Shown: one piece after another, positions 1 through 6,709 of the stretch
Position numbering within the stretch: the first letter of the stretch is position 1
Layout: the number at the start of each line of letters is the position of its first letter
Source of the DNA: Candidatus Thiodictyon intracellulare
GTDB lineage: Bacteria > Pseudomonadota > Gammaproteobacteria > Chromatiales > Chromatiaceae
Direction of reading: 5' to 3'
DNA length: 8,520 nucleotides
Assembly: GCA_016292295.1 (NCBI GenBank)
Contig: JADNEJ010000457.1
Coordinates: forward strand, 4,012-12,531
Program-made: the position numbers and the translations under genes
Notes under the pieces: generated by a model
What the model was told of the DNA's origin: nothing
The model's input: the letters and a program-made list of their open reading frames with translations, nothing else
Databases searched by the model: none

Positions 1-394
1 TCTCACCCCTTCTTCGCCTTCTCAAAGGCCGCCGCGAAAGCGCTGTTGGCGGGCGACTGCTGCTGTTCCAACAGCTGACGCTGAGTCGGCGCACGCCGAT
101 CGTCGCGCGGGCGGCGGGCCTGCTCCCCCTGCCGCGGCTGATCACGCCGCGGTGCGGTGCGCTCTGGGCGCTCCCCGGCGCTGGTTGATTGTGACTCAAA
201 GCCCGGCCTCAATCTCACCCCTTCTTCGCCTTCTCAAAGGCCGCCGCGAAAGCGCTGTTGGCGGGCGGCTGCTGCTGTTCCAACGGCTGACGCTGAGTCG
301 GCGCACGCCGGTCGTCGCGCGGGCGGCGGGCCTGCTCCCCCTGCCGCGGCTGATCACACCGCGGTGCGGTGCGCTCTGGGCGCTCCCCGGCGCT
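1..394. repeat. Direct duplication of the tex 3' end (copies 1-182 and 213-394, period 212 bp)
   Basis: Positions 1-182 match 213-394 at a constant offset of 212 bases. I count four substitutions (at 56, 73, 100 and 146 of the left copy) and no gaps. The match ends sharply after 182 and 394. The right copy is the real 3' end of tex; the left copy lies just downstream of the tex stop in the direction of transcription. A 30-bp spacer (183-212) separates them. The left copy may extend out of the window. Confidence 0.95.
3..182 (-). pseudogene. Duplicated C-terminal tail of Tex (gene fragment)
   Basis: This minus-strand fragment encodes a second copy of the last ~58 residues of Tex, ending in the same FEKAKKG followed by TGA. 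It carries only the basic, Arg/Gln-rich tail and none of the folded Tex domains. Differences from the intact tail are Cys to Arg in the basic stretch, Pro to Leu before EQQQ and Pro to Ser before PAN. The frame is open upstream to a GTG overlapping the tex stop (GTGA), so it could formally be translated as a 71-residue peptide by coupling. No ribosome binding site supports this, and it is most simply a leftover of a tandem duplication. Confidence 0.8.
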
Positions 395-2578
395 ATCGCC
401 GGTACGCTGCGGTATGGGCTCGAACAGACGCATGGAGAGCGCAATCCGCTTGCGCAGCAAGTCGACCTCCAGGACCTTGACCTTGACCAGGTCGCCGGAC
501 TTGACCACCTCGTGGGGGTCTTTGACGAAGCGCTCGGCGAGCATCGAGATGTGCACTAGGCCGTCCTGGTGGACGCCGATGTCGACGAAGGCGCCGAAGT
601 TGGTTACGTTAGTCACCGTGCCCTCCAGGATCATGCCGGGTTCCAAGTCTTTGAGCGTTTCCACACCCTCTTTGAACTCGGCCGCCTTGAATTCGGGGCG
701 GGGGTCGCGACCGGGCTTCTGGAGTTCACTCAGGATGTCCTGGACGGTCGGCAGCCCGAAAGACTCGTCGATGAAATCCTTGGGTTCCAGGCGACGCAGG
801 GTGGCGACGTCGCCGATCAGTTCACGGATGCCCTTGTCCGCCCGCTCACAGATACGGCGCACCACTGGATAGGCCTCCGGGTGCACGGCGGAGGCGTCCA
901 GGGGTTCGTCGCCGTCCGGGACGCGCAGGAATCCAGCGCTCAATTGGAATGCCTTGTCGCCGAAGCGCGGCACGGCCATGAGCCGCTTGCGGTTGTTGAA
1001 GGCGCCATTGGCCTCGCGGAAGGCGACGATGTGCTCGGCGAGACCGCGATTGAGCCCCGAGACCTGGGTCAGCAGGGGCACCGAAGCGGTATTGAGATCG
1101 ACCCCGACGGCGTTCACGCAGTCCTCCACCACCGCCTCCAGGGTGCGGGCGAGCCGGCCCTGGTTGACATCATGCTGGTATTGGCCGACGCCGATCGCCT
1201 TGGGCTCGATCTTAACCAGTTCCGCCAGGGGGTCCTGGAGCCGGCGCGCGATGGAGACCGCACCGCGCAGCGATACGTCGAGATCCGGCAGTTCCTTGGA
1301 AGCGAATTCGGAGGCCGAATAGACCGAGGCCCCGGCCTCACTCACCACCAGTGAGCGCAAGCCCAGGTCCGGGTGGCGTTTAATCAGCTCCCGGGCGAGT
1401 TTGTCGGTCTCGCGCGAGGCGGTGCCGTTGCCGATACTGATGAGGCGCACCTGATGGGCGGCACACAGCAGCGCCAGCCGGGCGATGGCGGCGTCCCACT
1501 GGTTCTTGGGTTGATGGGGATAAATGGTGTCGGTGGTGGCGACCCGGCCGGTGGCATCGACGATGGCGACCTTGACGCCGGTGCGCAGGCCCGGGTCCAG
1601 GCCCAGGGTGGGCAGGCGCCCGGCGGGGGCGGCAAGCAGCAGGGCCTTGAGGTTGAGCCCGAAGACACGGATCGCCTCCGCCTCGGCCGCTTCCATCACC
1701 CGCCCCTTCAGATCTAGCTCCAGCCGGGTCAAGAGCTTGATGCGCCAGGTCTTGCGCACTGTCTCGGCCAGCCAGTCGTCGGCCGCCCGGCCCTGGTGCC
1801 GCAGGCCAAAGCGCGCCGCGATCAGGGCGCGATAGGGCAGGTCCGGCTCCTCACCCTCACCGGGGATGAGATCCAGGTTCAGCACCCCGACATTGCGCCC
1901 ACGAAAGAGCGCCAGGGCACGGTGCGAGGGGACCTTGGCGATCGGCTCCCGGTAGTCGAAATAGTCCGAGAACTTGTTGCCCTCCTGTTCCTTACCTTCA
2001 ACGACCTTGGCCGCCAGCACGCCCTCCTCCCAGAGTCGGTCGCGCAGCCGCCCGGTGAGTTCCGGGTCCTCCGCGAAGCGCTCCATGAGGACCTGGCGTG
2101 CGCCCTCCAGGGCGGCGGCGATATCGGCTACCCCCTTGCCCGCATCGACAAAGCCCGCGGCCAGCAGGCCCTGGTCCTGAGTGGGATCGGCCAGCAGCCC
2201 GTCGGCTAGGGGTTCAAGCCCCGCCTCACGGGCGATCTGCGCCTTGGTGCGACGCTTGGGCTTGTAGGGCAGGTACAGGTCTTCCAAACGCTGCTTGGTG
2301 TCCGCACCTTCGAGCGCGGCGCGCAGGTCCGGAGTCAGCTTGCCCTGCTCCTCAATGCTCGCCAGCACCGCGACGCGCCGCTCGTTCAGCTCCCGTAGAT
2401 AGACCAGGCGTTCCTCCAGGTGCCGCAGTTGGATGTCGTCGAGGCTGCCGGTGACCTCCTTGCGGTAGCGGGCGATAAAGGGCACCGTAGCGCCCTCGTC
2501 CAACAGCTGGACGGCCGCCTCCACCTGGTCGGCGCGGGCCTGGATTTCCTGGCTAATGGTCTGGGTGATGGTCTGCAT
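215..2578 (-). CDS. tex: Tex, S1 RNA-binding transcription accessory protein
   Basis: This encodes a 787-residue cytoplasmic nucleic-acid-binding protein of the Tex family, close to the ~770-785 residues usual for the family. Visible parts, in order: the Tex N-terminal helical region with the conserved [17 protein letters not shown] (residues 26-42) and [16 protein letters not shown] (98-113); the YqgF/RNase H-like domain starting at [12 protein letters not shown] (325-336) with IYPHQP and the [10 protein letters not shown] stretch; the family signature GVGQYQHDV (463-471); helix-hairpin-helix segments (~500-550); an S1 domain (~647-718, with [12 protein letters not shown] and DGLVHIS); and a basic Gln/Arg-rich tail. 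The ATG at 2578 is chosen because the family homology begins there. The frame stays open to a possible start at 2752, but that extension does not look like Tex. An AGGA lies 11 bases upstream of the ATG, so the ribosome binding site is weak. Tex acts in transcription and RNA handling; its precise role is unsettled. The last 58 codons are duplicated downstream. Confidence 0.96.
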   Translation of the reverse strand: MQTITQTISQEIQARADQVEAAVQLLDEGATVPFIARYRKEVTGSLDDIQLRHLEERLVYLRELNERRVAVLASIEEQGKLTPDLRAALEGADTKQRLEDLYLPYKPKRRTKAQIAREAGLEPLADGLLADPTQDQGLLAAGFVDAGKGVADIAAALEGARQVLMERFAEDPELTGRLRDRLWEEGVLAAKVVEGKEQEGNKFSDYFDYREPIAKVPSHRALALFRGRNVGVLNLDLIPGEGEEPDLPYRALIAARFGLRHQGRAADDWLAETVRKTWRIKLLTRLELDLKGRVMEAAEAEAIRVFGLNLKALLLAAPAGRLPTLGLDPGLRTGVKVAIVDATGRVATTDTIYPHQPKNQWDAAIARLALLCAAHQVRLISIGNGTASRETDKLARELIKRHPDLGLRSLVVSEAGASVYSASEFASKELPDLDVSLRGAVSIARRLQDPLAELVKIEPKAIGVGQYQHDVNQGRLARTLEAVVEDCVNAVGVDLNTASVPLLTQVSGLNRGLAEHIVAFREANGAFNNRKRLMAVPRFGDKAFQLSAGFLRVPDGDEPLDASAVHPEAYPVVRRICERADKGIRELIGDVATLRRLEPKDFIDESFGLPTVQDILSELQKPGRDPRPEFKAAEFKEGVETLKDLEPGMILEGTVTNVTNFGAFVDIGVHQDGLVHISMLAERFVKDPHEVVKSGDLVKVKVLEVDLLRKRIALSMRLFEPIPQRTGDSAGERPERTAPRCDQPRQGEQARRPRDDRRAPTQRQPLEQQQPPANSAFAAAFEKAKKG

Positions 2579-2757
2579 GGGGCGAGCGGTCCTGCTTGGA
2601 TTGGCGTTCTGGAACTGAACGAAAAAGACGTGGAGGAGTGAAAAATCAGCGCTACAGCTTACCAATTTCTCGCCCGGGCGGCGCAACGAGCCGGCCAGTA
2701 TGAGCCCCGGGGCAGCGCGCGGGCACGCACGGCGTGCGCCTTGGCTGCGCAAGCCAC
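2579..2757. promoter_or_regulatory. Divergent intergenic region between tex and the PPTase gene
   Basis: The 179 bp between the two divergent start codons must hold the tex promoter and probably that of the plus-strand gene. The stretch 2596-2670 is richer in A and T than its surroundings. A TTGGTA (minus strand, 2665-2660) could be a -35 box for tex, but no convincing -10 follows at the right distance. No operator palindrome is obvious. Confidence 0.35.
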
Positions 2758-3477
2758 ATGATGGATGCCCCGCTCCACTGGCACCCGGCCGCGGTCGCCC
2801 CCGCCCCCGCCCCCGGCGCGCTGCACCTTTGGCATCTGCACGCGGACAGGCGCGGCAATGATCTGGACAGCGCCTTGGCGCTGCTCGGTGAGCGCCAGCG
2901 CCGCCGCGCCGTGGGCATGACCCACCAGGGCTACCGGGAGCACTATATCCGCGCCCAGGCCGGCCTGCGCCGAGTCCTTGGCCTGTATCTGGGCCTGCCG
3001 CCGCGGGCCGTGGGCTTCACCTATGGCCCCGCCGGCAAGCCGGCCGCCGCCCAGGCCCTAGGTGCACTCGAATTCAATCTCACCACCACTGCGGACCTGG
3101 CCCTAGTGGCCCTCTCGCGCGGGGGCGAGGTCGGCATCGATTGCGAATGGCTGCGCCCGCGCCGCGACCTCGAGGCCATCGCCCGGCACATGTTCAGCCC
3201 CATGCAGGTCCGTACCCTACTGGCGACCCCCCAGGCCGAGCGGCTGGCGTTCTTCTATCGCGCCTGGACCGCCTTGGAGGCCGACGCCAAGGCCGACGGA
3301 CGCGGCCTGTTTCGCCCGCGCCAACCCGGCGCCCAGGTCCCCCAGGTCATGCACTGCATCCCCGCCCCCGGGCACATCGCCGCAGTGGCGCGGGCGCAGT
3401 TGCCGCCGCGGGAGCAGTGGCTCACCTTGGAACTGATGCCGCTCGCGGACGGCCAGGCAGAAGAATCGAACTTCTGA
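2758..3477 (+). CDS. Sfp-type 4'-phosphopantetheinyl transferase family protein
   Basis: This encodes a 239-residue protein of the size and motif order of Sfp/EntD-type transferases. These move 4'-phosphopantetheine from CoA onto a serine of carrier proteins (ACP, PCP or ArCP domains) in the cytoplasm. Visible motifs: GKP (93-95), FNLTTT (106-111, usually FN-S-H-S/T), VGIDCE (125-130), where D128 and E130 match the Mg-binding Asp and Glu, and [19 protein letters not shown] (166-184), where W170, E174 and K178 match the W-x-x-K-E-x-x-x-K motif. Two usual residues are replaced: the His of SHS by Thr, and the Lys before the catalytic Glu by Leu. The start is uncertain: GTG 2734, ATG 2758 and ATG 2761 are in frame and none has a clear ribosome binding site. 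No carrier protein or synthase lies in the window, so the target cannot be named. Confidence 0.85.
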   Translation: MMDAPLHWHPAAVAPAPAPGALHLWHLHADRRGNDLDSALALLGERQRRRAVGMTHQGYREHYIRAQAGLRRVLGLYLGLPPRAVGFTYGPAGKPAAAQALGALEFNLTTTADLALVALSRGGEVGIDCEWLRPRRDLEAIARHMFSPMQVRTLLATPQAERLAFFYRAWTALEADAKADGRGLFRPRQPGAQVPQVMHCIPAPGHIAAVARAQLPPREQWLTLELMPLADGQAEESNF

Positions 3478-3495
3478 CCCGGCAGCAGCAAGACC

Positions 3496-3688
3496 ATGAA
3501 CGCCACCGCTCAAGCCCGCATCAAGACCCTGACCGATCGCGCCAATGCGCTGAAAAGGCTTCGGACTCCTGCCGCCCTGGGCCGAACAACGCAGCGCGGC
3601 AGCCCCGGCCGCGCAATTGGACGCCTGGCTCGACGCCCTGCTCGGTGCAGAGAGCGCCGCGACACTCATCGGTCCCGAGTGTCCGTAG
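3496..3688 (+). pseudogene. Frameshifted remnant resembling a DUF4351 C-terminal domain
   Basis: An ATG 18 bases after the PPTase stop opens MNATAQARIKTLTDRANALK. Past that point the frame becomes Arg/Pro/Gly-rich and unlike protein. Moving one base at the AAAA run (3553-3556) gives a sensible continuation, GFGLLPPWAEQR, then AQLDAWLDALLGAESAATL, ending at TAG 3686-3688. The phrase FG-x-LP-x-WAE-x-R followed by QLD-x-W-x-x-x-LL-x-A-x-S resembles the DUF4351 domain found at the C-terminus of Rpn/YhgA-like nuclease-family proteins. I recall this family pattern and did not compare it by search. The nuclease part is absent, so this is a fragment. Translated without correction the ORF ends at 3756 and overlaps the next ATG as ATGA, which I take as chance. 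There is no good ribosome binding site. Confidence 0.5.
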
Positions 3689-3740
3689 GACGCGGGACGC
3701 CGTCCGTGCAGTGCCGCCGTCCGCGCGCAACCGCTCATCC

Positions 3741-3745
3741 AGGAG
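3741..3745 (+). promoter_or_regulatory. Ribosome binding site AGGAG for the gene at 3753
   Basis: AGGAG stands seven bases before the ATG at 3753. It is one of the two best Shine-Dalgarno matches on the plus strand and fixes the start of the following gene. Confidence 0.6.
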
Positions 3746-3752
3746 CCCAGCC

Positions 3753-4136
3753 ATGACCTGGCAAGATTTTCTGACGACCCTGGCCCGCGGCCTTGAGCAA
3801 CTGGACGCGCGGCTGAAGGCGGCGGCCCCCGTCCTTGACGCCGACGCCGGGTCTGGCCCCGCCACCGCGCCGCCCCCACCCGTCTGCCTCGCCAACGGCC
3901 ACCAATGCGCCGGGACCGCGCAGTGCCTGATCGACGTCGGCACCTACTGGACCGGCGCCGACGGGGACTTCGTTCCCGTGGACCACGCCGGCATCTGTCT
4001 GCACGACAAGGGTCTCACGCGAGCGGGGGTGACGGCACCCCCATCGCTCCACCGGGGTTACCGCGCTGGCCCTGAACCTGCCGCCGGACCTTTTCGCACA
4101 GTGGCAACGCGCGATCGGCGCCCAGAGCGTGCCTGA
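3753..4136 (+). pseudogene. N-terminal piece of an unknown protein, frameshifted into the next ORF
   Basis: The reading frame starts at an ATG with a good ribosome binding site and gives MTWQDFLTTLARGLEQLDARLK, a helical start. A Pro/Ala-rich linker follows, then a Cys/His-bearing segment (CLANGHQC, GTAQC, then DHAGICLHDKG) of roughly 40 residues that could bind a metal. After about codon 95 the translation turns Arg/Pro-rich and out of character. A one-base change in the C5 run (4038-4042) or the G4 run (4054-4057) would join it to the frame reading TGVTALALNLPPDLFAQW and on into the ORF ending at 5157. So I read 3753-5157 as one gene of about 465 codons with a frameshift. I do not recognise the family. 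Confidence 0.55.
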
Positions 4137-5157
4137 GCAGTTCTTCGCGCGCTTCACCCTGGTAATGAAGGACGCCTCTCCGGACAACGTGCTGGGGCTG
4201 ATCGTGCTGCTGGCGCACCTCAACGGCGTGCATGCGGACGCGGTGCCGCGCGCCTGGGTAACCCCAGTGGCGGCCTGGGAGCAGGGGCAGAGCCGGGTCG
4301 CCGATCCGTTCGCGCACTGGCCGACGCTGCTGGTAACCCTGTGCCACGGCTACTGGGACAGCGAGTTGTTCCGGGGACTGCCGACGGACGGCACGGCGTC
4401 CGAGCGGTCCGCGCGGGCGCACGAGGCCAACGCCGTGGTCGGTGCGGCCTGGCTCGCCTGTCTGCGCTTTACCGCCGCGCTGCTGGCGGCAGACTCCCCG
4501 CTGGCGCCGATCGCCGATCTGTCGATCTGCCCCGAGGCCGGGCGCGCCGCCGCCTTTCTGCGCTACGAGGCCGAGCAGTATCGCCACGCCCTCGACCACG
4601 CCGAGACCCTGCAACTGCGCCTGCCCATGCAGGGCTCGGGCGGATGCCGACGGATCGTCGATGCCTGCCTGATCGAGGAGCAAACCTTGACCGGCGCGAT
4701 GAAGGTGTTTCAGCGCAACGACCGCGTCCATCCCTGGCTCGGCGACGGCTTCGGTCTGATGGGGCTCTACTATCCGGCGCTCGCGGGCAGCGGCAACGAC
4801 ATGACCCTCTCGGTAGACCCGGCGCTGGGCGTGCATCTGCCCGACCTCTGGTGGGCGTTGGAACGGCTGGAGGATGGCGCCTGGGATGGGCAACGTCCCT
4901 GCGACAACCCCCGAATCGACTTGGCTGGCTATCCCGCGGGTCGGCGCCCGGACACCGGCGCATCCAGCCCGAACCAACCCTGGTGGGACGACCGCGGCAG
5001 TTACACCCTGATCGCCGCCCCCGCTCGGCTGTCGGACGGGTCGCCGGGCTCCAGGCTCGACTGGCGGGAGGACGTGATCGAGGCCCTGTGGACCTGCTAC
5101 AAGCCCAGCGAGGCGCTGCGGTTTCGCTGCGCCGATGAGGTGGTGCGCCCGTTCTAG
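4129..5157 (+). CDS. Unknown protein, main part (C-terminal piece of the frameshifted gene from 3753)
   Basis: This 342-residue frame begins at a GTG without a ribosome binding site. Sensible protein sequence already starts upstream, from about 4051 (TGVTALALNLPPDLFAQWQR), in the same frame, so the GTG is probably not the true start. No signal peptide or strong membrane helix is seen. The sequence includes KDASPDNVLGLIVLLAHLNGV near the start, LVTLCHGYWDSELF, RYEAEQYRHALDHAETLQLR, GLMGLYYPALAGSGNDMTLS, a Trp-rich LPDLWWALERLEDGAW and a C-terminal DWREDVIEALWTCYKPSEALRF. The D-x-SPD-x-x-x-x-L and CHGYW phrases look like conserved motifs, but I cannot assign a function. It stops at TAG 5155. 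The next ORF lies 117 bp on in the same frame with only one further stop (TAG 5260), so the two could be parts of one protein. Confidence 0.6.
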   Translation: MPEQFFARFTLVMKDASPDNVLGLIVLLAHLNGVHADAVPRAWVTPVAAWEQGQSRVADPFAHWPTLLVTLCHGYWDSELFRGLPTDGTASERSARAHEANAVVGAAWLACLRFTAALLAADSPLAPIADLSICPEAGRAAAFLRYEAEQYRHALDHAETLQLRLPMQGSGGCRRIVDACLIEEQTLTGAMKVFQRNDRVHPWLGDGFGLMGLYYPALAGSGNDMTLSVDPALGVHLPDLWWALERLEDGAWDGQRPCDNPRIDLAGYPAGRRPDTGASSPNQPWWDDRGSYTLIAAPARLSDGSPGSRLDWREDVIEALWTCYKPSEALRFRCADEVVRPF

Positions 5158-5274
5158 GCGTGCATCCCGGCACCGGCCGGGCAGGCCCAAGCGGCGCCCG
5201 ACGGGACCGCCCCGACGCCGCCCGTCGCCGACCGTACCAAGCACCGCCTGGCACTGGGTTAGCCGCGCCCACGG

Positions 5275-6120
5275 TTGGACCCAGAAGTCACCGGCTTAGC
5301 CTCCGCGAACGAACTGGCTGTGCTGACACCGACCCTGCAACGCTGCCTGATCGCGCCAATCGCCAACGCCGAGCTGGCTCCGGACCAGCGCCATCGCCTC
5401 GCCCACCTGCCCGACCCCGACTACATCGCGCTGCCCGGTGGCGTCGTGCTCGTCCATCCCAACGGCGTCGTGCTGTTCGACGGCTGGCACCCGACCCCAC
5501 TCGACTGCAAGGCCATCGAAACCGAAGCGGAGCAGGTCGGCGCACGGCTCGTGCTGCTCGCACAAACCGGCGCTGAGGCCAAGGCCCTGTTGGACCGGAT
5601 GGACCAGCACATCAGGCACCGCCGTTGGGTGGGTCTCGCGGCCGCCGGCAACCTGGACCGCCTGACCGGCATCCAGGTCGCGCTGCGTCGGGATCTCGAC
5701 CAGACAGCCAACGCCGGCACCGACCCGCGTATGGCGGCGCTGCGCACCAGCCTAGAGCGACACTGGAGGGGCGGCGATCACCTGGAGCGCCTAGAACGCA
5801 CCATCGACGAACTGGAGCGGACGCTGCGCACCTACGCCGAACAGCGCGCCGCCCGCCTGGTCACCTTCCTCACCGTCTTCGCCTTCCCGCTGGTGCTGTT
5901 CGCCGGTTTCTTCGACTTCGCCCTCAACACGATGCCGCGGGATTATGGCGCGCTGCCGGGCTGGCTGCTCGGGCAGGCGGTACCCGCTGCCGCAACGGCG
6001 GCCAGCAGTGGTCCCAACTGGCCCGCCCTCGCGCTCTTCGCTGCCACCGCCATGCTCGGCATGGTGCTGCTGGCGCTGGACCTGGCCCTGGTCCGCTGGC
6101 TGGGCGGGCGTAGACGCTAA
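5275..6120 (+). CDS. CorA-like protein with two C-terminal membrane helices
   Basis: This frame encodes up to 281 residues. An N-terminal alpha/beta-like part (~20-100, with VVLVHPNGVVLFDGWHP) leads into a long charged helical stretch (~150-193, with LERLERTIDELERTLRTYAEQR). Two membrane segments close it: 195-217 (LVTFLTVFAFPLVLFAGFF) and about 249-275. This layout, a coiled-coil helix entering TM1 with a Pro in its middle, a loop and TM2, matches CorA-type magnesium/metal transporters. However, the Gly-Met-Asn selectivity motif expected after TM1 is missing (FFDFALN instead), so ordinary Mg transport is doubtful. The start is unclear: TTG 5275 or GTG 5320, both without a ribosome binding site. 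The frame is the same as that of the upstream unknown gene, separated by TAG 5155 and TAG 5260. This suggests it was the membrane-anchoring C-terminus of a larger protein. It ends with TAA at 6118. Confidence 0.6.
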   Translation: MDPEVTGLASANELAVLTPTLQRCLIAPIANAELAPDQRHRLAHLPDPDYIALPGGVVLVHPNGVVLFDGWHPTPLDCKAIETEAEQVGARLVLLAQTGAEAKALLDRMDQHIRHRRWVGLAAAGNLDRLTGIQVALRRDLDQTANAGTDPRMAALRTSLERHWRGGDHLERLERTIDELERTLRTYAEQRAARLVTFLTVFAFPLVLFAGFFDFALNTMPRDYGALPGWLLGQAVPAAATAASSGPNWPALALFAATAMLGMVLLALDLALVRWLGGRRR

Positions 6121-6184
6121 TCCGGTAGGGTCCACTGTGTGAACCCAACCGGCGATGGGTCCGCGCAGCGGACACTACCCCGGA
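6121..6184. repeat. REP-like imperfect palindrome with two hairpins
   Basis: Right after the TAA at 6118 lie two hairpins. The first (6128-6146) pairs GGGT with ACCC and CAC with GTG around a TGT loop, with one mismatch. The second (6159-6173) is perfect: GTCCGC, loop GCA, GCGGAC. The outer arms TCCGGTAGGGTCC (6121-6133) and GGACACTACCCCGGA (6170-6184) are imperfect inverted copies of each other. This is the architecture of REP/BIME elements. No T-run follows, so it is not a typical intrinsic terminator. Whether it recurs in the genome cannot be seen here. Confidence 0.5.
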
Positions 6185-6265
6185 ACTCTCCATGCGATGC
6201 TCAAACTCTACAATCTCCGCCGCCACTCCCCTTGAATCGGATCGCCGACCATGACCTCTCAGTAG

Positions 6266-6694
6266 GTGACAGACTGGCTAGAACGGCTCGACCTGGGTCA
6301 TTACGCCGAGGCGTTTCGAGCCAACGACATCGACGGCGCCACCCTGCGCGACCTCACCGACGCCGAATTGGAAAAGCTGAGCGTGGCATCCTTGGACTAC
6401 CGCAAGCGCCTGCTCGCGGCCATCGCTGCGCTGTCGGACGACGCCCCACCGGGGCCCCTCACCGACCTGATCCCCCGGCTCCCCACCTCGCTCGCACGGC
6501 CGCTCGATGAGTACCTCAAAGAGTCCGAACCCAAGTTCAAGCTCTGGGACGCCTGCGATGCAGTGGAGGACCTGCTACGCCTGCTGGTGTTCCTCGGCAT
6601 CGGCGAGCTGTGTCGGATGCGGGGTGAACTCCCCGACGACCTGCGTCGCGACCTCTGCCAGGTCATTGAACTGCCGACGCTGGGCAACTGGTGA
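6266..6694 (+). pseudogene. SAM-domain fragment of the broken STAND gene
   Basis: This open piece (142 codons from GTG 6266) starts with a clear sterile alpha motif domain. TDWLERLDLGHYAEAF, then ANDIDGATLRDLTDAELEKL, then YRKRLLAAIAAL match the W-L, Y-x-x-x-F, I-D, L-x-x-L-T-x-x-x-L and R-x-x-L-L-x-x-I pattern of SAM domains. These mediate protein-protein assembly and are often found at the N-terminus of bacterial cyclases and STAND proteins. A helical segment follows (PLDEYLKESEPKFKLWDACD, then DLLRLLVFLGIGELCRMRGELP). It ends at TGA 6692 in LGNW-stop-HMAQ. The ATG at 6251 lies five codons before GTG 6266, with TAG 6263 between, so the ancestral start is probably 6251 and the GTG is a fallback. 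No ribosome binding site supports the GTG. Confidence 0.75.
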
Positions 6695-6709
6695 CACATG
6701 GCCCAGTAG

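Noticed and set aside
569..1354. Plus-strand open frame of 261 codons inside tex
   Set aside because: It is antisense to the conserved YqgF to S1 region of Tex and has no independent motif; a GC-rich shadow.
3681..3707. GTCCGT direct repeat and GGACG/CGTCC stem before the gene at 3753
   Set aside because: The stem is only five pairs with an eight-base loop, and there is no second operator-like site; too weak to call regulatory.
3141..3752. Plus-strand frame opening inside the PPTase gene and running up to 3753
   Set aside because: Upstream of the ATG at 3753 the translation is Arg/Pro/His-rich and overlaps the PPTase gene out of frame. The ribosome binding site at 3741 gives a better start.
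5166..5181. Hairpin CCCGGC-ACCG-GCCGGG shortly after TAG 5155, possible terminator
   Set aside because: A six-pair stem with no T-run behind it is common by chance in such GC-rich DNA.
4015..5244. Minus-strand open frame of 409 codons
   Set aside because: It is antisense to the unknown gene ending at 5157. Its translation is Gly/Arg/Gln-rich without motif structure, while the plus strand shows balanced protein-like sequence.
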